Below, piece after piece: positions 26,247 to 33,552 of a DNA stretch of 38,266 bases. Origin of the DNA: Clostridium sp. (lineage in GTDB: Bacteria > Bacillota > Clostridia > Clostridiales > Clostridiaceae). The position numbers and the translations under genes were made by a program. The stretch is from positions 1 through 38,266 of the forward strand of contig JARIDB010000059.1 of NCBI GenBank assembly GCA_029257045.1, read 5' to 3'. The notes under the pieces were generated by a model. It was not told the origin of the DNA. It did not search any database and saw only the letters and a program-made list of their open reading frames with translations. The number at the start of each line of letters is the position of its first letter. Position 1 is the stretch's first letter.

Positions 26247-27260
26247 ATGAAAAGTAAAAAAATTAATATCTTAATTAGTATATTTATATTATTGACGTCT
26301 TTTATCAATATATATACAATTAAAACTTATGGAGATGAAATAGAAGAAATAGAATATGAAGTTTTAGATGAAAATTATATTGATATTTCTAGTGAATTTA
26401 TAGATAAAACTAAATATTTAAAAGTAAATGCTAAAAATGCTATTGCTTATGATAGTGAAACAAAGGAAGTACTATGGGAACAAAGGGGCAAAGAAATAGT
26501 ACCTATCGCTAGTACTACAAAAATTTTGACTGCAATTGTAGCTATAAATTATGGAAGTTTAGATGAAAAAGTAATTATTAGTAAAAATGCATCTTCAATT
26601 AGAGGTTCTACAGTAGGATATAGTGCAGGAGAAGAAATAACGATAAGAGAACTTTTATTTGGATTAATGTTTAAGTCAGGAAATGATGCTGCTATAGCTT
26701 TAGCAGAGTCAATAGGAGGTTCAGTTGAAAACTTTTCAAATATAATGAATGATTATTCAAAAAGTTTAGGAGCTTTAGATTCTCACTTTGAATCTCCTCA
26801 TGGATTAGATAGTACAAAGCATTATTCTTCAGCTTATGATTTAGCACTATTTACTACAAAAGGTATGGAAAGTGAAGTTTTTAGAGAAATAGTCGGAGAA
26901 AAAATAATAAGTAAAGATAAGTATAATTTTACTAGAGAATATCAAAATATAAATAAAATACTTTATAAGATCCCAGAAGCTAATGGAGTTAAAACTGGAT
27001 ATACAGGGCAAGCAGGAAAATGTCTAGTTTCTTCTGTTAATTACGAAGGAAGAAATATTATAATAGTAGTCTTAAATTGTTTTGAAAGATGGAATGAAAC
27101 TGAAAGAATATTTAATTATATTAAAAGTTTTAATAACATTAATAAAAATAAAGATTTAAACCTTAATGAAGAAAACTATATAAATGGTTTAGGATATATA
27201 ATACAGAAAGAAGAAATTAAATATGCTTATAATGGATTAGATTTAGTTAATATTGAATGA
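26247..27260 (+). CDS. Serine-type D-Ala-D-Ala carboxypeptidase (second copy)
   Basis: 337-aa exported PBP5-type carboxypeptidase. It has a signal peptide (about 1-28) and the motifs Ser89-x-x-Lys92 (STTK), Ser144-Gly-Asn (SGN) and Lys249-Thr-Gly (KTG). It lacks the long C-terminal beta domain and membrane anchor of DacF and is about 70 residues shorter, which resembles sporulation-type DacB more than the vegetative enzyme. The ATG at 26247 follows GAAAGGTGAT; a TTG at 26232 is upstream of that site. The sigma-E-like promoter suggests spore cortex modification. A dacB symbol would need a tree. Confidence 0.88.
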   Translation: MKSKKINILISIFILLTSFINIYTIKTYGDEIEEIEYEVLDENYIDISSEFIDKTKYLKVNAKNAIAYDSETKEVLWEQRGKEIVPIASTTKILTAIVAINYGSLDEKVIISKNASSIRGSTVGYSAGEEITIRELLFGLMFKSGNDAAIALAESIGGSVENFSNIMNDYSKSLGALDSHFESPHGLDSTKHYSSAYDLALFTTKGMESEVFREIVGEKIISKDKYNFTREYQNINKILYKIPEANGVKTGYTGQAGKCLVSSVNYEGRNIIIVVLNCFERWNETERIFNYIKSFNNINKNKDLNLNEENYINGLGYIIQKEEIKYAYNGLDLVNIE

Positions 27261-27280
27261 GTTAAACAAATAATGTTTAT

Positions 27281-27310
27281 AAAAGGTAGAATGATAAATT
27301 CTACCTTTTT
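27281..27310 (+). terminator. Terminator after the second carboxypeptidase gene
   Basis: Perfect 12-bp stem (27281-27292 with 27298-27309), GATAA loop, T-run. Confidence 0.92.
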
Positions 27311-27321
27311 ATTTGATTAAT

Positions 27322-27350
27322 TTGTAACAAAATAAAATTAAAAATATAAT
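27322..27350 (+). promoter_or_regulatory. Sigma-A promoter for the redox operon
   Basis: TTGTAA (27322-27327), 17-nt spacer, TATAAT (27345-27350), the same hexamers and spacing as the yqhY promoter. It lies 37 nt before the first start codon. Confidence 0.75.
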
Positions 27351-27386
27351 CTGTTAATATGTAAGAATTTAATGGAGGATTAAATT

Positions 27387-28376
27387 TTGAGAGAGATTAT
27401 AGATTGCATAGATGCAGGTACAGAATTTTGCCCTTGTCATCTAGCAGAGTCTGATGAGTGCATATTATGTTCCCAATTACAAGGAAGTTGTTTTTGTGAC
27501 TGTTTAAATTGGAATGGTGTATGTATATATCATGATTTTATTAGTAATAGTTCAAAAGCAAAAGAAGGAAGGAAAACTTACAATTGTTTAGTTAAAGATA
27601 AAGTACTTTATGAAAAGGATTTTCTTTTAATTAAATTTGAAGTTTCTCATAAGTTGGCAATAGATTTAGCTAAACCAGGAAGCTATGTATTTATAAGAAC
27701 AAACGAAAATATATATTTTGATGTACCTATTTCTGTTTTGGAGTCAGATGTTGAAAATAATATTATTTCTATAATGATAGAAATACGAGGAATAAAAACT
27801 AAAAAGCTTTTAGAAATAGAGGTTAATGGAGAAATAACAATAAGAGGACCTTACTGGAATGGAGTTTTTGGAATAAAGAATGTGAACAATCAAAAAGATA
27901 ATGAAGTATTAGTTATTGCTCGAGGAATAGGTATGGCACCTATGATGCCTATAGTAAGAAAATTAAGTTTAAATAATAACAATGTTAATATTATATTAGA
28001 TATATCTCCATACAAGGATAACTATGTTAAGGATTATTTGAGTAAATATGATGTTAAGGTAACAGAAGAGATAGTTATAGATAAAGGAGATTTAAGTGAT
28101 GAAGCAAAGGTATTGATTAAGAAATATATAAAGGAAAAGGGAATAAATTATATTCATATTTCAGGGGCTGATATACTTTCAGTAAAATTAATAGAATATT
28201 TAAAGAATATAGATTGTGAACATGTAAAACTTTCTTGCTGTAACAATTCAAAAATGTGTTGCGGGGAAGGGGTTTGTGGGAGCTGTACAATAAGATTTTC
28301 AGGAAGAAGAGTAAAAAGATTATGTAAGTTACAAACTGAGCCAAGAAATGTTTTCGAAGGAAGGAGATTTATATGA
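27387..28376 (+). CDS. PyrK/FNR-like electron transfer protein with Cys-rich N-terminus
   Basis: 329-aa flavin/NAD(P)H electron-transfer protein. Residues 7-46 carry nine cysteines (CPC, CxxC, CxCxC) of a type that could bind iron-sulfur clusters. A ferredoxin-reductase-like FAD domain (about 63-160) and an NAD(P) domain with RGIGMAPMMPI (about 178-188) follow. The C-terminus has CGEGVCGSC and a later Cys, the CX4CX2CXnC [2Fe-2S] motif of PyrK. It is not expected to serve dihydroorotate dehydrogenase because no pyrD is nearby. TTG start with TGGAGG 8 nt upstream. It overlaps the next gene by 4 nt. The physiological substrate is unknown. Confidence 0.82.
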   Translation: MREIIDCIDAGTEFCPCHLAESDECILCSQLQGSCFCDCLNWNGVCIYHDFISNSSKAKEGRKTYNCLVKDKVLYEKDFLLIKFEVSHKLAIDLAKPGSYVFIRTNENIYFDVPISVLESDVENNIISIMIEIRGIKTKKLLEIEVNGEITIRGPYWNGVFGIKNVNNQKDNEVLVIARGIGMAPMMPIVRKLSLNNNNVNIILDISPYKDNYVKDYLSKYDVKVTEEIVIDKGDLSDEAKVLIKKYIKEKGINYIHISGADILSVKLIEYLKNIDCEHVKLSCCNNSKMCCGEGVCGSCTIRFSGRRVKRLCKLQTEPRNVFEGRRFI

Positions 28377-29653
28377 TAAAAGTAATAGTAGTAGGAGGCG
28401 GATGGTCAGGCTGCGCAGCAGCTATTACAGCAAAAAAAGCAGGTGCAGAAGTACATTTATATGAAAAGACAGATTTGTTGTTGGGCCTTGGAAATGTCGG
28501 AGGGATAATGAGAAATAATGGAAGATGGACAGCTTCCGAAGAATTAATAGAATTAGGTGCTGGAGATTTAATCGAGATAACAGATAATACGTCTAGACAT
28601 ACTAATATAGAGTTCCCTGGACACAAAAATGCATCTTTATATGATGTAAACTTGATTGAAGGAAATGTATATGCCTATTTAGAAAAAATGGGTATAAATA
28701 TATATATAGAAAGCAGAGTTACAGATATAAAAATCGAAAATAATAAAATAGAAGGAATCTATTTAAGCGATGGAAGTTATGAAGAGGGAGACGTATTTAT
28801 AGAAACCACAGGAACAACAGGGCCTATGGGTAATTGTTTAAGGTATGGAAATGGTTGCGCTATGTGTATCTTAAGATGCCCATCTTTTGGACCAAGACTA
28901 AGTATAAGTGAACGATGCGGAGTATCGGATATTCAGGGGGAAAGAGAAGAGGATATTTTAGGAGCATTTTCAGGATCTTGTAAACTTGAAAAGGAAAGCC
29001 TTTCAAAGGAAATAGTAAAAGAACTAGATGAAAAGGGATGCGTAGTTTTAGAATTGCCTAAAGAAGATATTAATTATGATAAGTTAAGTACTAAAGTATG
29101 TCAACAGTATGCACTTAAAGAATTTGCTGAAAATATAATTTTACTTGATACAGGACATGCTAAATTAATGACTACCTATTACCCTTTAAAGAAATTAAGG
29201 AAAATAAAAGGTCTAGAAAAATCAAAATATGTAGATCCATATGCAGGAAGTAAAGGGAATTCAATTAGATATTTATCAGTAGCACCTAGAAGTAATGATA
29301 TGAAAGTAAATGGGGTAACAAACCTTTTCTGTGCTGGAGAAAAGAGTGGCTTATTTGTTGGGCACACTGAGGCAATAGTAACAGGAAGTCTTGCTGGACA
29401 CAATGCTGTTAGATCAGCACTTGGAATGAATTTATTAATATTACCTGCATCAATAGCTATTGGTGATATTATTACCTTTGCTAATGAGAGAGCTAACACG
29501 AGAGAAGGAAGAAAGGATAGATATACCTTTGCAGGATCAATATATTTTAACCGTATGAAGGAATTAGGCCTATATACTGTTGATAAAAAAGAAATAAAAA
29601 ATAAAATAGAAAAACTTAATTTAAAGGATGTATTTAAACAAAAACTTGTATAA
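28373..29653 (+). CDS. FAD-dependent oxidoreductase, GidA-like
   Basis: 426-aa flavoprotein. The N-terminal Rossmann motif VVGGGWSGCAAAITAKKAG (about 5-23) binds FAD, and the C-terminal half has NLFCAGEKSGLFVGHTEAI (about 318-336) followed by VTGSLAGHNAVRSALG, the second FAD contact typical of the GidA/TrmFO superfamily. A Cys-rich stretch GNGCAMCILRCPSFGPR (about 159-175) is like the CPS motif of GidA. It lacks GidA's full length and C-terminal helical domain, so it is probably not a tRNA-modifying enzyme. The ATGA overlap with the upstream electron-transfer gene implies one complex: upstream protein takes NAD(P)H electrons, this one reduces or oxidises an unknown substrate. Confidence 0.82.
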   Translation: MIKVIVVGGGWSGCAAAITAKKAGAEVHLYEKTDLLLGLGNVGGIMRNNGRWTASEELIELGAGDLIEITDNTSRHTNIEFPGHKNASLYDVNLIEGNVYAYLEKMGINIYIESRVTDIKIENNKIEGIYLSDGSYEEGDVFIETTGTTGPMGNCLRYGNGCAMCILRCPSFGPRLSISERCGVSDIQGEREEDILGAFSGSCKLEKESLSKEIVKELDEKGCVVLELPKEDINYDKLSTKVCQQYALKEFAENIILLDTGHAKLMTTYYPLKKLRKIKGLEKSKYVDPYAGSKGNSIRYLSVAPRSNDMKVNGVTNLFCAGEKSGLFVGHTEAIVTGSLAGHNAVRSALGMNLLILPASIAIGDIITFANERANTREGRKDRYTFAGSIYFNRMKELGLYTVDKKEIKNKIEKLNLKDVFKQKLV

Positions 29654-29953
29654 AATAAAAAAATGGGTAAAATAAAAGGGCTATATTCTCTATGGAAATT
29701 AAGAATATAGTCTTTTTTCCATAGAGTAAGTATATAAATTTATAAAGAATATGCTAAAATGAATATATTATATAAGTTATAATATAGGTTTAATATTTAA
29801 GTAAGAGTAAGATTTTATCAACTTATATAAAAAAGTAATATATATGATTTCAATTCTAAAATAAAAACATAAGATTATCAATTATTTAACTTTACAAGGT
29901 TAGTTATTAAATAAGTTATTAATTGAAATATATAGAGTAATAAAGGTGATAAT
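29654..29953 (+). other. AT-rich intergenic region with overlapping hairpins
   Basis: 300 nt without a credible ORF. It holds the terminator of the redox operon and an interlocking second inverted repeat (29688-29726), then an extended -10-like TGCTAAAAT at 29752-29760 and a TATAAT at 29778-29783 that could drive the next gene with a long leader. The rest is low-complexity AT sequence. Confidence 0.6.
29679..29718 (+). terminator. Terminator after the redox operon
   Basis: 11-bp stem with one G-U pair (29679-29689 with 29702-29712), 12-nt loop, six T residues. The loop and T-tract also belong to another perfect 11-bp inverted repeat (29688-29698 with 29716-29726). Confidence 0.85.
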
Positions 29954-30496
29954 ATGAAAGAGTTTACATTAATAAATATTTTCAAAGGATTTATAAAGAA
30001 TTATATTAATTTTGATATCAAGATAGGAGATTTAATAGAAGATATAAATAATAAAGAAATGAAGTATTTTATTATCTTAGGTCAGATTTTAGGCTTTGAC
30101 ATAACAAATAAAAAAAATGAAGAAATGATAATTGAAGTGAATCTTTATAAAGATAATAATCAAAAAATACTTACAATAAATAGAGAAAATGATTTGTTAA
30201 AAGATATAAATGAAATAGAAAAATTAATTTTAAATTATAAAAAAGAGGAAAAATTTTTTATAGAAATAATTGAAACTTCATCAGTAAAAAGGATAGAATA
30301 TCTTAATAATATTATAATAAAATCAGGTTTATGTATAAAAAAAGAGATTTTAGTAATTTATATAATTAAGGATATATTAAATTATGAAACTTATTTTATA
30401 GCATATTTATTTAATGACAATAAAATAATAGATAATAAAATAGCATATTCTTATAAAAATGAATTGGATGAAGTAAATGCTATATTAAAAGATTGA
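29954..30496 (+). CDS. Hypothetical protein
   Basis: 180-aa protein not recognised. It is rich in Ile, Lys, Asn and Glu, with alternating hydrophobic residues that suggest a soluble alpha/beta fold: strands around KYFIILGQILGFDI (about 37-50), EMIIEVNLY (about 56-64), FFIEIIETSS (about 101-110) and ILVIYIIKD (about 132-140). There is no signal peptide or metal motif. AAAGGTGATA precedes the ATG, supporting translation. It may be co-transcribed with the 60-aa ORF 33 nt downstream. Confidence 0.6.
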   Translation: MKEFTLINIFKGFIKNYINFDIKIGDLIEDINNKEMKYFIILGQILGFDITNKKNEEMIIEVNLYKDNNQKILTINRENDLLKDINEIEKLILNYKKEEKFFIEIIETSSVKRIEYLNNIIIKSGLCIKKEILVIYIIKDILNYETYFIAYLFNDNKIIDNKIAYSYKNELDEVNAILKD

Positions 30497-30529
30497 TATA
30501 TTCTTTAATTTATTTAAAGGAGAAGAAAT

Positions 30530-30712
30530 ATGGATATTCAAAAAGAAAAAATAGTAGAAATTTTCGATAAAGAATCTAATAAAGTTGTTAGATATAGGCA
30601 GGTAATTAAAAATAATACTATAAATGAAATTACTGAAATAGAAACAGATAATTTGAAAAATTTAATAACTGAAGTAAGAAAACAAGTAAATGAGTGGAAT
30701 AAGTTAACATAA
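30530..30712 (+). CDS. Small hypothetical protein
   Basis: 60-aa charged protein not recognised. It has a strong AAAGGAGAAG ribosome binding site 6 nt before the ATG and a terminator straight after its stop, which supports it as a gene. Two short beta-like stretches (KIVEIFD and KVVRYRQVI) precede a helical charged C-terminus (about 38-58, with NLKNLITEVRKQVNEW). It may form an operon with the upstream 180-aa ORF. Confidence 0.6.
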   Translation: MDIQKEKIVEIFDKESNKVVRYRQVIKNNTINEITEIETDNLKNLITEVRKQVNEWNKLT

Positions 30713-30720
30713 ATTAATAT

Positions 30721-30748
30721 AAAAAACTTAGGGATTCCTAAGTTTTTT
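30721..30748. terminator. Bidirectional terminator between convergent genes
   Basis: Perfect 12-bp stem (30721-30732 with 30737-30748) with A-run and T-run on the two sides. It serves the 60-aa ORF on plus and the 152-aa ORF on minus, whose stop codon overlaps it. Confidence 0.9.
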
Positions 30749-31205
30749 ATAAAATCACATCATAATAACTATCAAAAATAGAAACTGTAGATATTCTAAA
30801 CTCTCCATTTTTTAGAACTCGTATAAACCATTTATATTTGTAAGAATTATTATCTGTTATAGGAGGAGTATGAAGAGATAGCTTTTTAAATTTAGGGCAA
30901 CAAATATTCATATAATTATTTTCAGCATTTACTAAATAAAATCTATATTCGTAATCATTAGATAAAAGTTTTATATTAGTTAAATCAATAATTAAATCTT
31001 TATTATTAATAATATAATTACATACTATTAGATTTCTATTTTTTATATTTTCAAAAATAATCTTGAAATTACTTTTTTTTATAAAATCTATGTTTACTAA
31101 ATTTAAAATAAGGTTATCTCCATCAACTGTAAAAGAAGTAGTAAAAACTTCTAAGTCTTCTATAAAATTTAAGTTATCAAATTTGTAAAATAGGTCTTTA
31201 GTCAT
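30747..31205 (-). CDS. Hypothetical protein
   Basis: 152-aa protein not recognised. It is predicted to be beta-rich: FTVDGDNLILNLVNIDF, FKIIFENI, NLIVCNYIINNKDLIIDL and YEYRFYLVN read as alternating strands, and it ends with FRISTVSIFDSYYDVIL. There is no signal peptide or transmembrane helix. Its start has TTAGGAG 7 nt upstream on the minus strand. It is convergent with the 60-aa ORF and followed by the PadR gene on the same strand with a 71-nt gap. Confidence 0.6.
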   Translation of the reverse strand: MTKDLFYKFDNLNFIEDLEVFTTSFTVDGDNLILNLVNIDFIKKSNFKIIFENIKNRNLIVCNYIINNKDLIIDLTNIKLLSNDYEYRFYLVNAENNYMNICCPKFKKLSLHTPPITDNNSYKYKWFIRVLKNGEFRISTVSIFDSYYDVIL

Positions 31206-31276
31206 AAATAAGCTCCTAAAATTAATATAGTTATTATAATATATTAATAAAAGATAAAAAGTTACCTAATTTTACT

Positions 31277-31666
31277 TTATTTTCTTAACATAGAAATCAT
31301 CATATCTAAAGTAGATTTTGTTTTATTTAAATTATCAATATAGTCAGAAATGTGAATTTTATAATATTCAAGACCACTATCGGTAATAGTATAAATCTTT
31401 TTACTTCTTTTATTTAAAAATTCATCACCTGACCAAGTGCTTTTAACATAACCTTTAATCTCTAAATCATAAAGTGTTTCGTATATTGTACTTGAAGATA
31501 CAGGAAACGGTAAAGCGGAAGCTTGAAATTTATCTTTAAATTCCTCTAACACTCTATTTCCAAATATAACATTTCCTTTTGCTAATTCTTTTAGTATATA
31601 AAAGCTGTAAAGCATTTTAGTATTTACAACATTCCTAGGTGCAACAAGTCTATTTCTTTTTTCCAT
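31277..31666 (-). CDS. PadR family transcriptional regulator
   Basis: 129-aa regulator. The winged-helix core has LYSFYILKELAKGNVIFG (about 20-37), the recognition part SSSTIYETLYDLEIKGYVKS (split, about 62-81), and the wing NKRSKKIYTITDSGLEYY (about 90-107), followed by a short dimerisation helix. I use the ATG at 31666 with AAAGGAGG 7 nt upstream; a longer frame to 31696 would contain the ribosome binding site. It is divergent from the Cys/Gly-rich peptide gene, and an ATACT-N8-AGTAT dyad between them may be the operator. PadR proteins usually repress a neighbouring gene in response to a small ligand. Confidence 0.88.
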   Translation of the reverse strand: MEKRNRLVAPRNVVNTKMLYSFYILKELAKGNVIFGNRVLEEFKDKFQASALPFPVSSSTIYETLYDLEIKGYVKSTWSGDEFLNKRSKKIYTITDSGLEYYKIHISDYIDNLNKTKSTLDMMISMLRK

Positions 31667-31686
31667 AAGAAAACCTCCTTTTTTAT

Positions 31687-31695
31687 ATAATACCA
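31687..31695 (-). promoter_or_regulatory. Extended -10 promoter of padR
   Basis: On the minus strand TGGTATTAT (31695-31687) is a TGn-extended -10 box about 21 nt before the padR start codon. The -35 at 17 nt is poor (TTTTAT). Confidence 0.45.
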
Positions 31696-31714
31696 CAAAG
31701 TAATCTTAAATAAA

Positions 31715-31732
31715 ATACTCGTAAATAAGTAT
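31715..31732. promoter_or_regulatory. Candidate PadR operator dyad
   Basis: ATACT, 8 nt, AGTAT. It has the arm spacing of the ATGT-N8-ACAT type operators known for PadR proteins. It overlaps the padR -35 region and lies upstream of the peptide gene's -10. Confidence 0.4.
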
Positions 31733-31817
31733 AGAAAGAAATAAAAAATATAAAAAAGAACATAAATGAATCTTAATGAATATATTATAATATACGAAAG
31801 AGTAGGAGTTGATAAAC

Positions 31818-32006
31818 ATGTCAAGAAGATCTTGTTGTAACAGCTGCTGTAGACCATGTAGACCAAGATGCAATTGTAATAGATGTTGTAATAACGGCAA
31901 CTTTGGTGGTGGCTTTGGTGGTGGCTGTGGAGGATTCGGCGGCGGAGGCTGTGGATTCGGTGGCGGCTCACTAATATGGTTAATATTACTGTTTGGCTGT
32001 TTCTAA
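31818..32006 (+). CDS. Cys/Gly-rich 62-residue membrane-tailed peptide
   Basis: 62-aa protein in three parts. The basic Cys cluster (residues 3-24) contains nine Cys in CC, CxxC and CxC pairs with Arg/Pro. The Gly/Phe repeat (27-50) is built of GGGF and GGGC units. The hydrophobic tail (51-62) reads SLIWLILLFGCF. In all there are 12 Cys and 18 Gly. TAGGAG lies 9 nt before the ATG at 31818; a TTG at 31809 abuts that site and is unlikely. A TATAAT (31786-31791) could be the -10. A strong terminator follows. GGC/GGT codons make it unusually GC-rich here. The tail and Gly region recall YjcZ-type small spore proteins; bacteriocin, metal-binding or coat roles are also possible. No modification enzyme is nearby. 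Confidence 0.75.
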   Translation: MSRRSCCNSCCRPCRPRCNCNRCCNNGNFGGGFGGGCGGFGGGGCGFGGGSLIWLILLFGCF

Positions 32007-32014
32007 TTTAATCA

Positions 32015-32045
32015 AAAAGGGTGCTATAAGCATCCTTTTATTTTT
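32015..32045 (+). terminator. Terminator after the Cys/Gly-rich peptide gene
   Basis: 10-bp stem with one G-U pair (32015-32024 with 32030-32039), TATAA loop, T-rich tail. Confidence 0.88.
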
Positions 32046-32109
32046 ATAAGAAATTTTATATACTATAAGAGATAATAAAATACATGTTGAATTTAATAGA
32101 GGTGAGAAA

Positions 32110-32439
32110 ATGTTTGATAATAAATGTTTCTGTGAAAGTTGTAATAAATTAGAACTATTTAAAATAAAAAAAGATGTTGTAGAAAAGGAATTTAATATAG
32201 GTAAAATAAGATATGAAAAACTTATTGGTTTTTGTAATGTTTGTAACAATGAGGTATATTCTTTAGATTTATTTAAGAAAAATAAAAAAGAACTAGAAAG
32301 TAAAATAAGAGCTATGGAAGAAGAAATGAAAATGTTAAAATTAATTGAAGGAGCAAAAACAATAAATTTTGCTAATTTAAGCAATGAAGAAATTGAACAG
32401 GAAATAGAAAAAATGATTTTAAGGTATAATAAGAAGTAA
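32110..32439 (+). CDS. Small zinc-ribbon protein
   Basis: 109-aa protein with two N-terminal cysteine knuckles, CFCESC (about 6-11) and CNVC (about 42-45), spaced as in a zinc ribbon, followed by a long charged helix (about 55-90, with KNKKELESKIRAMEEEMKML) likely to form a coiled coil. AGGTGAG lies 6 nt before the ATG. I do not recognise the family. A nucleic-acid-binding or protein-binding adapter role is only a guess. Confidence 0.7.
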   Translation: MFDNKCFCESCNKLELFKIKKDVVEKEFNIGKIRYEKLIGFCNVCNNEVYSLDLFKKNKKELESKIRAMEEEMKMLKLIEGAKTINFANLSNEEIEQEIEKMILRYNKK

Positions 32440-32497
32440 TATTGAAGTTTTTAAATAATATACTATTCTATAAGGTCTGTTTAGGGGGAATTATATT

Positions 32498-33427
32498 TTG
32501 GATCTACTTGTATATTTAGATGAAGAGTTAATTAGGAATTTAAATTCAGTAGCTTTAAATGGATATATAGATATAAGAACCTTTAGAAAAATAAAGGATA
32601 GAACTATTGGAGGAAATGTAAGACTTAATGAGAGAAATTCTGATGGATATGATTGCAGAAATCAAAAAGATAAAATAGAAGGATATAAAAGCAAACATGA
32701 TAGTTATGAAAACCATTATCAAAATGCTGATGAAAAAACTTTAGGATTTGAAGGCAGGGATTTTGATAGAAATGAACAGGAGATAAAGAAAATAAGTACA
32801 GTTTTTACTTTGCATAATGATTTATTAAATAAAATGATAGAAAGTAATTATGTTAAAGATTTTTTAAATGAAGAAATTGATTTTTCAAGTATTAAAGAAG
32901 GAGACTATATTCAAATAAAAGGATGTGTACAACCTACTTCAATGCCATTATATATTGATACTTTAATAAATTCATTAAATTGTTATGGAGATGATTGTCT
33001 AAACAATATGATAGATATAGAAGGTTTAGGTAATTTAAATTTCAACATTATAAAGAGTTTATTAGAAAACTTAAATAAAACTATTATGGCAAATGGAACA
33101 AGAGATTTAATTATAGAAAATAATGATATTTCTATAATCACTTCTATAAATGAAGGAAGTTTTTTGATTAACCATTCGAATATGTTTGATTTAGCCCATT
33201 GTAATTGTAAAATATTTGGAAAGGTTATGAAGATAAAAGAAGAAAATGAAAAATGTATCAGTTTACTTAGAAAGTCTTCTCAAGAGGAGTATTTTAATAA
33301 TATACTAAACGAGATTAATCCATATTTTAAGAAGTTAATGGATAAAGGCATTATTTTACCTGAAAAACCAGAATGTAATATAGAAGGTAAGACATTAATT
33401 ATTCTTCCAATAAGCATAAGCATATAA
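32498..33427 (+). CDS. DUF6414-like protein
   Basis: 309-aa soluble protein, starting at TTG with AGGGGGA 8 nt upstream. It begins LLVYLDEELIRNLNSVALNGYIDIRTF (split, about 3-29), a beginning I associate with DUF6414-type proteins. A charged, low-complexity middle (about 35-95) precedes a C-terminal alpha/beta part with GDYIQIKG (about 136-143), a CKIFGKVMKI strand (about 236-245) and a final LPEKPECNIEGKTLIILPISI. No catalytic motif is visible. Assignment is tentative. Its stop lies inside the following terminator. Confidence 0.6.
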   Translation: MDLLVYLDEELIRNLNSVALNGYIDIRTFRKIKDRTIGGNVRLNERNSDGYDCRNQKDKIEGYKSKHDSYENHYQNADEKTLGFEGRDFDRNEQEIKKISTVFTLHNDLLNKMIESNYVKDFLNEEIDFSSIKEGDYIQIKGCVQPTSMPLYIDTLINSLNCYGDDCLNNMIDIEGLGNLNFNIIKSLLENLNKTIMANGTRDLIIENNDISIITSINEGSFLINHSNMFDLAHCNCKIFGKVMKIKEENEKCISLLRKSSQEEYFNNILNEINPYFKKLMDKGIILPEKPECNIEGKTLIILPISISI

Positions 33428-33451
33428 ACAATATGATTATGCTTATTTTTT
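33409..33451 (+). terminator. Terminator overlapping the end of the DUF6414-like gene
   Basis: 17-bp stem with one mismatch (33409-33425 with 33431-33447), AAACA loop and a T-run. The left arm includes the last codons and stop. Confidence 0.88.
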
Positions 33452-33552
33452 AATATTTGTAGAAAGATAAATATTTTTGATATATAATAAATACTTGGAA
33501 TAAATAAAGGAAATTTATATAAAGAAGTAATATTAGAGAAAGAGGCATTAAT

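Noticed and set aside
27387..28376. pyrK of dihydroorotate dehydrogenase
   Set aside because: No pyrD or other pyrimidine genes adjacent, and the nine-Cys N-terminus is not found in PyrK.
28373..29653. GidA/MnmG or TrmFO tRNA-modifying enzyme
   Set aside because: FAD motifs are similar, but the protein is shorter than MnmG and lacks its C-terminal helical domain, and it is coupled to a PyrK-like gene rather than to mnmE, rsmG or topA.
31706..31971. Minus-strand frames opposite the Cys/Gly-rich peptide
   Set aside because: Leu/His/Gln- and Cys/Tyr-rich complements of the Cys/Gly codons and AT-rich leader; they overlap the padR promoter region and lack an RBS.
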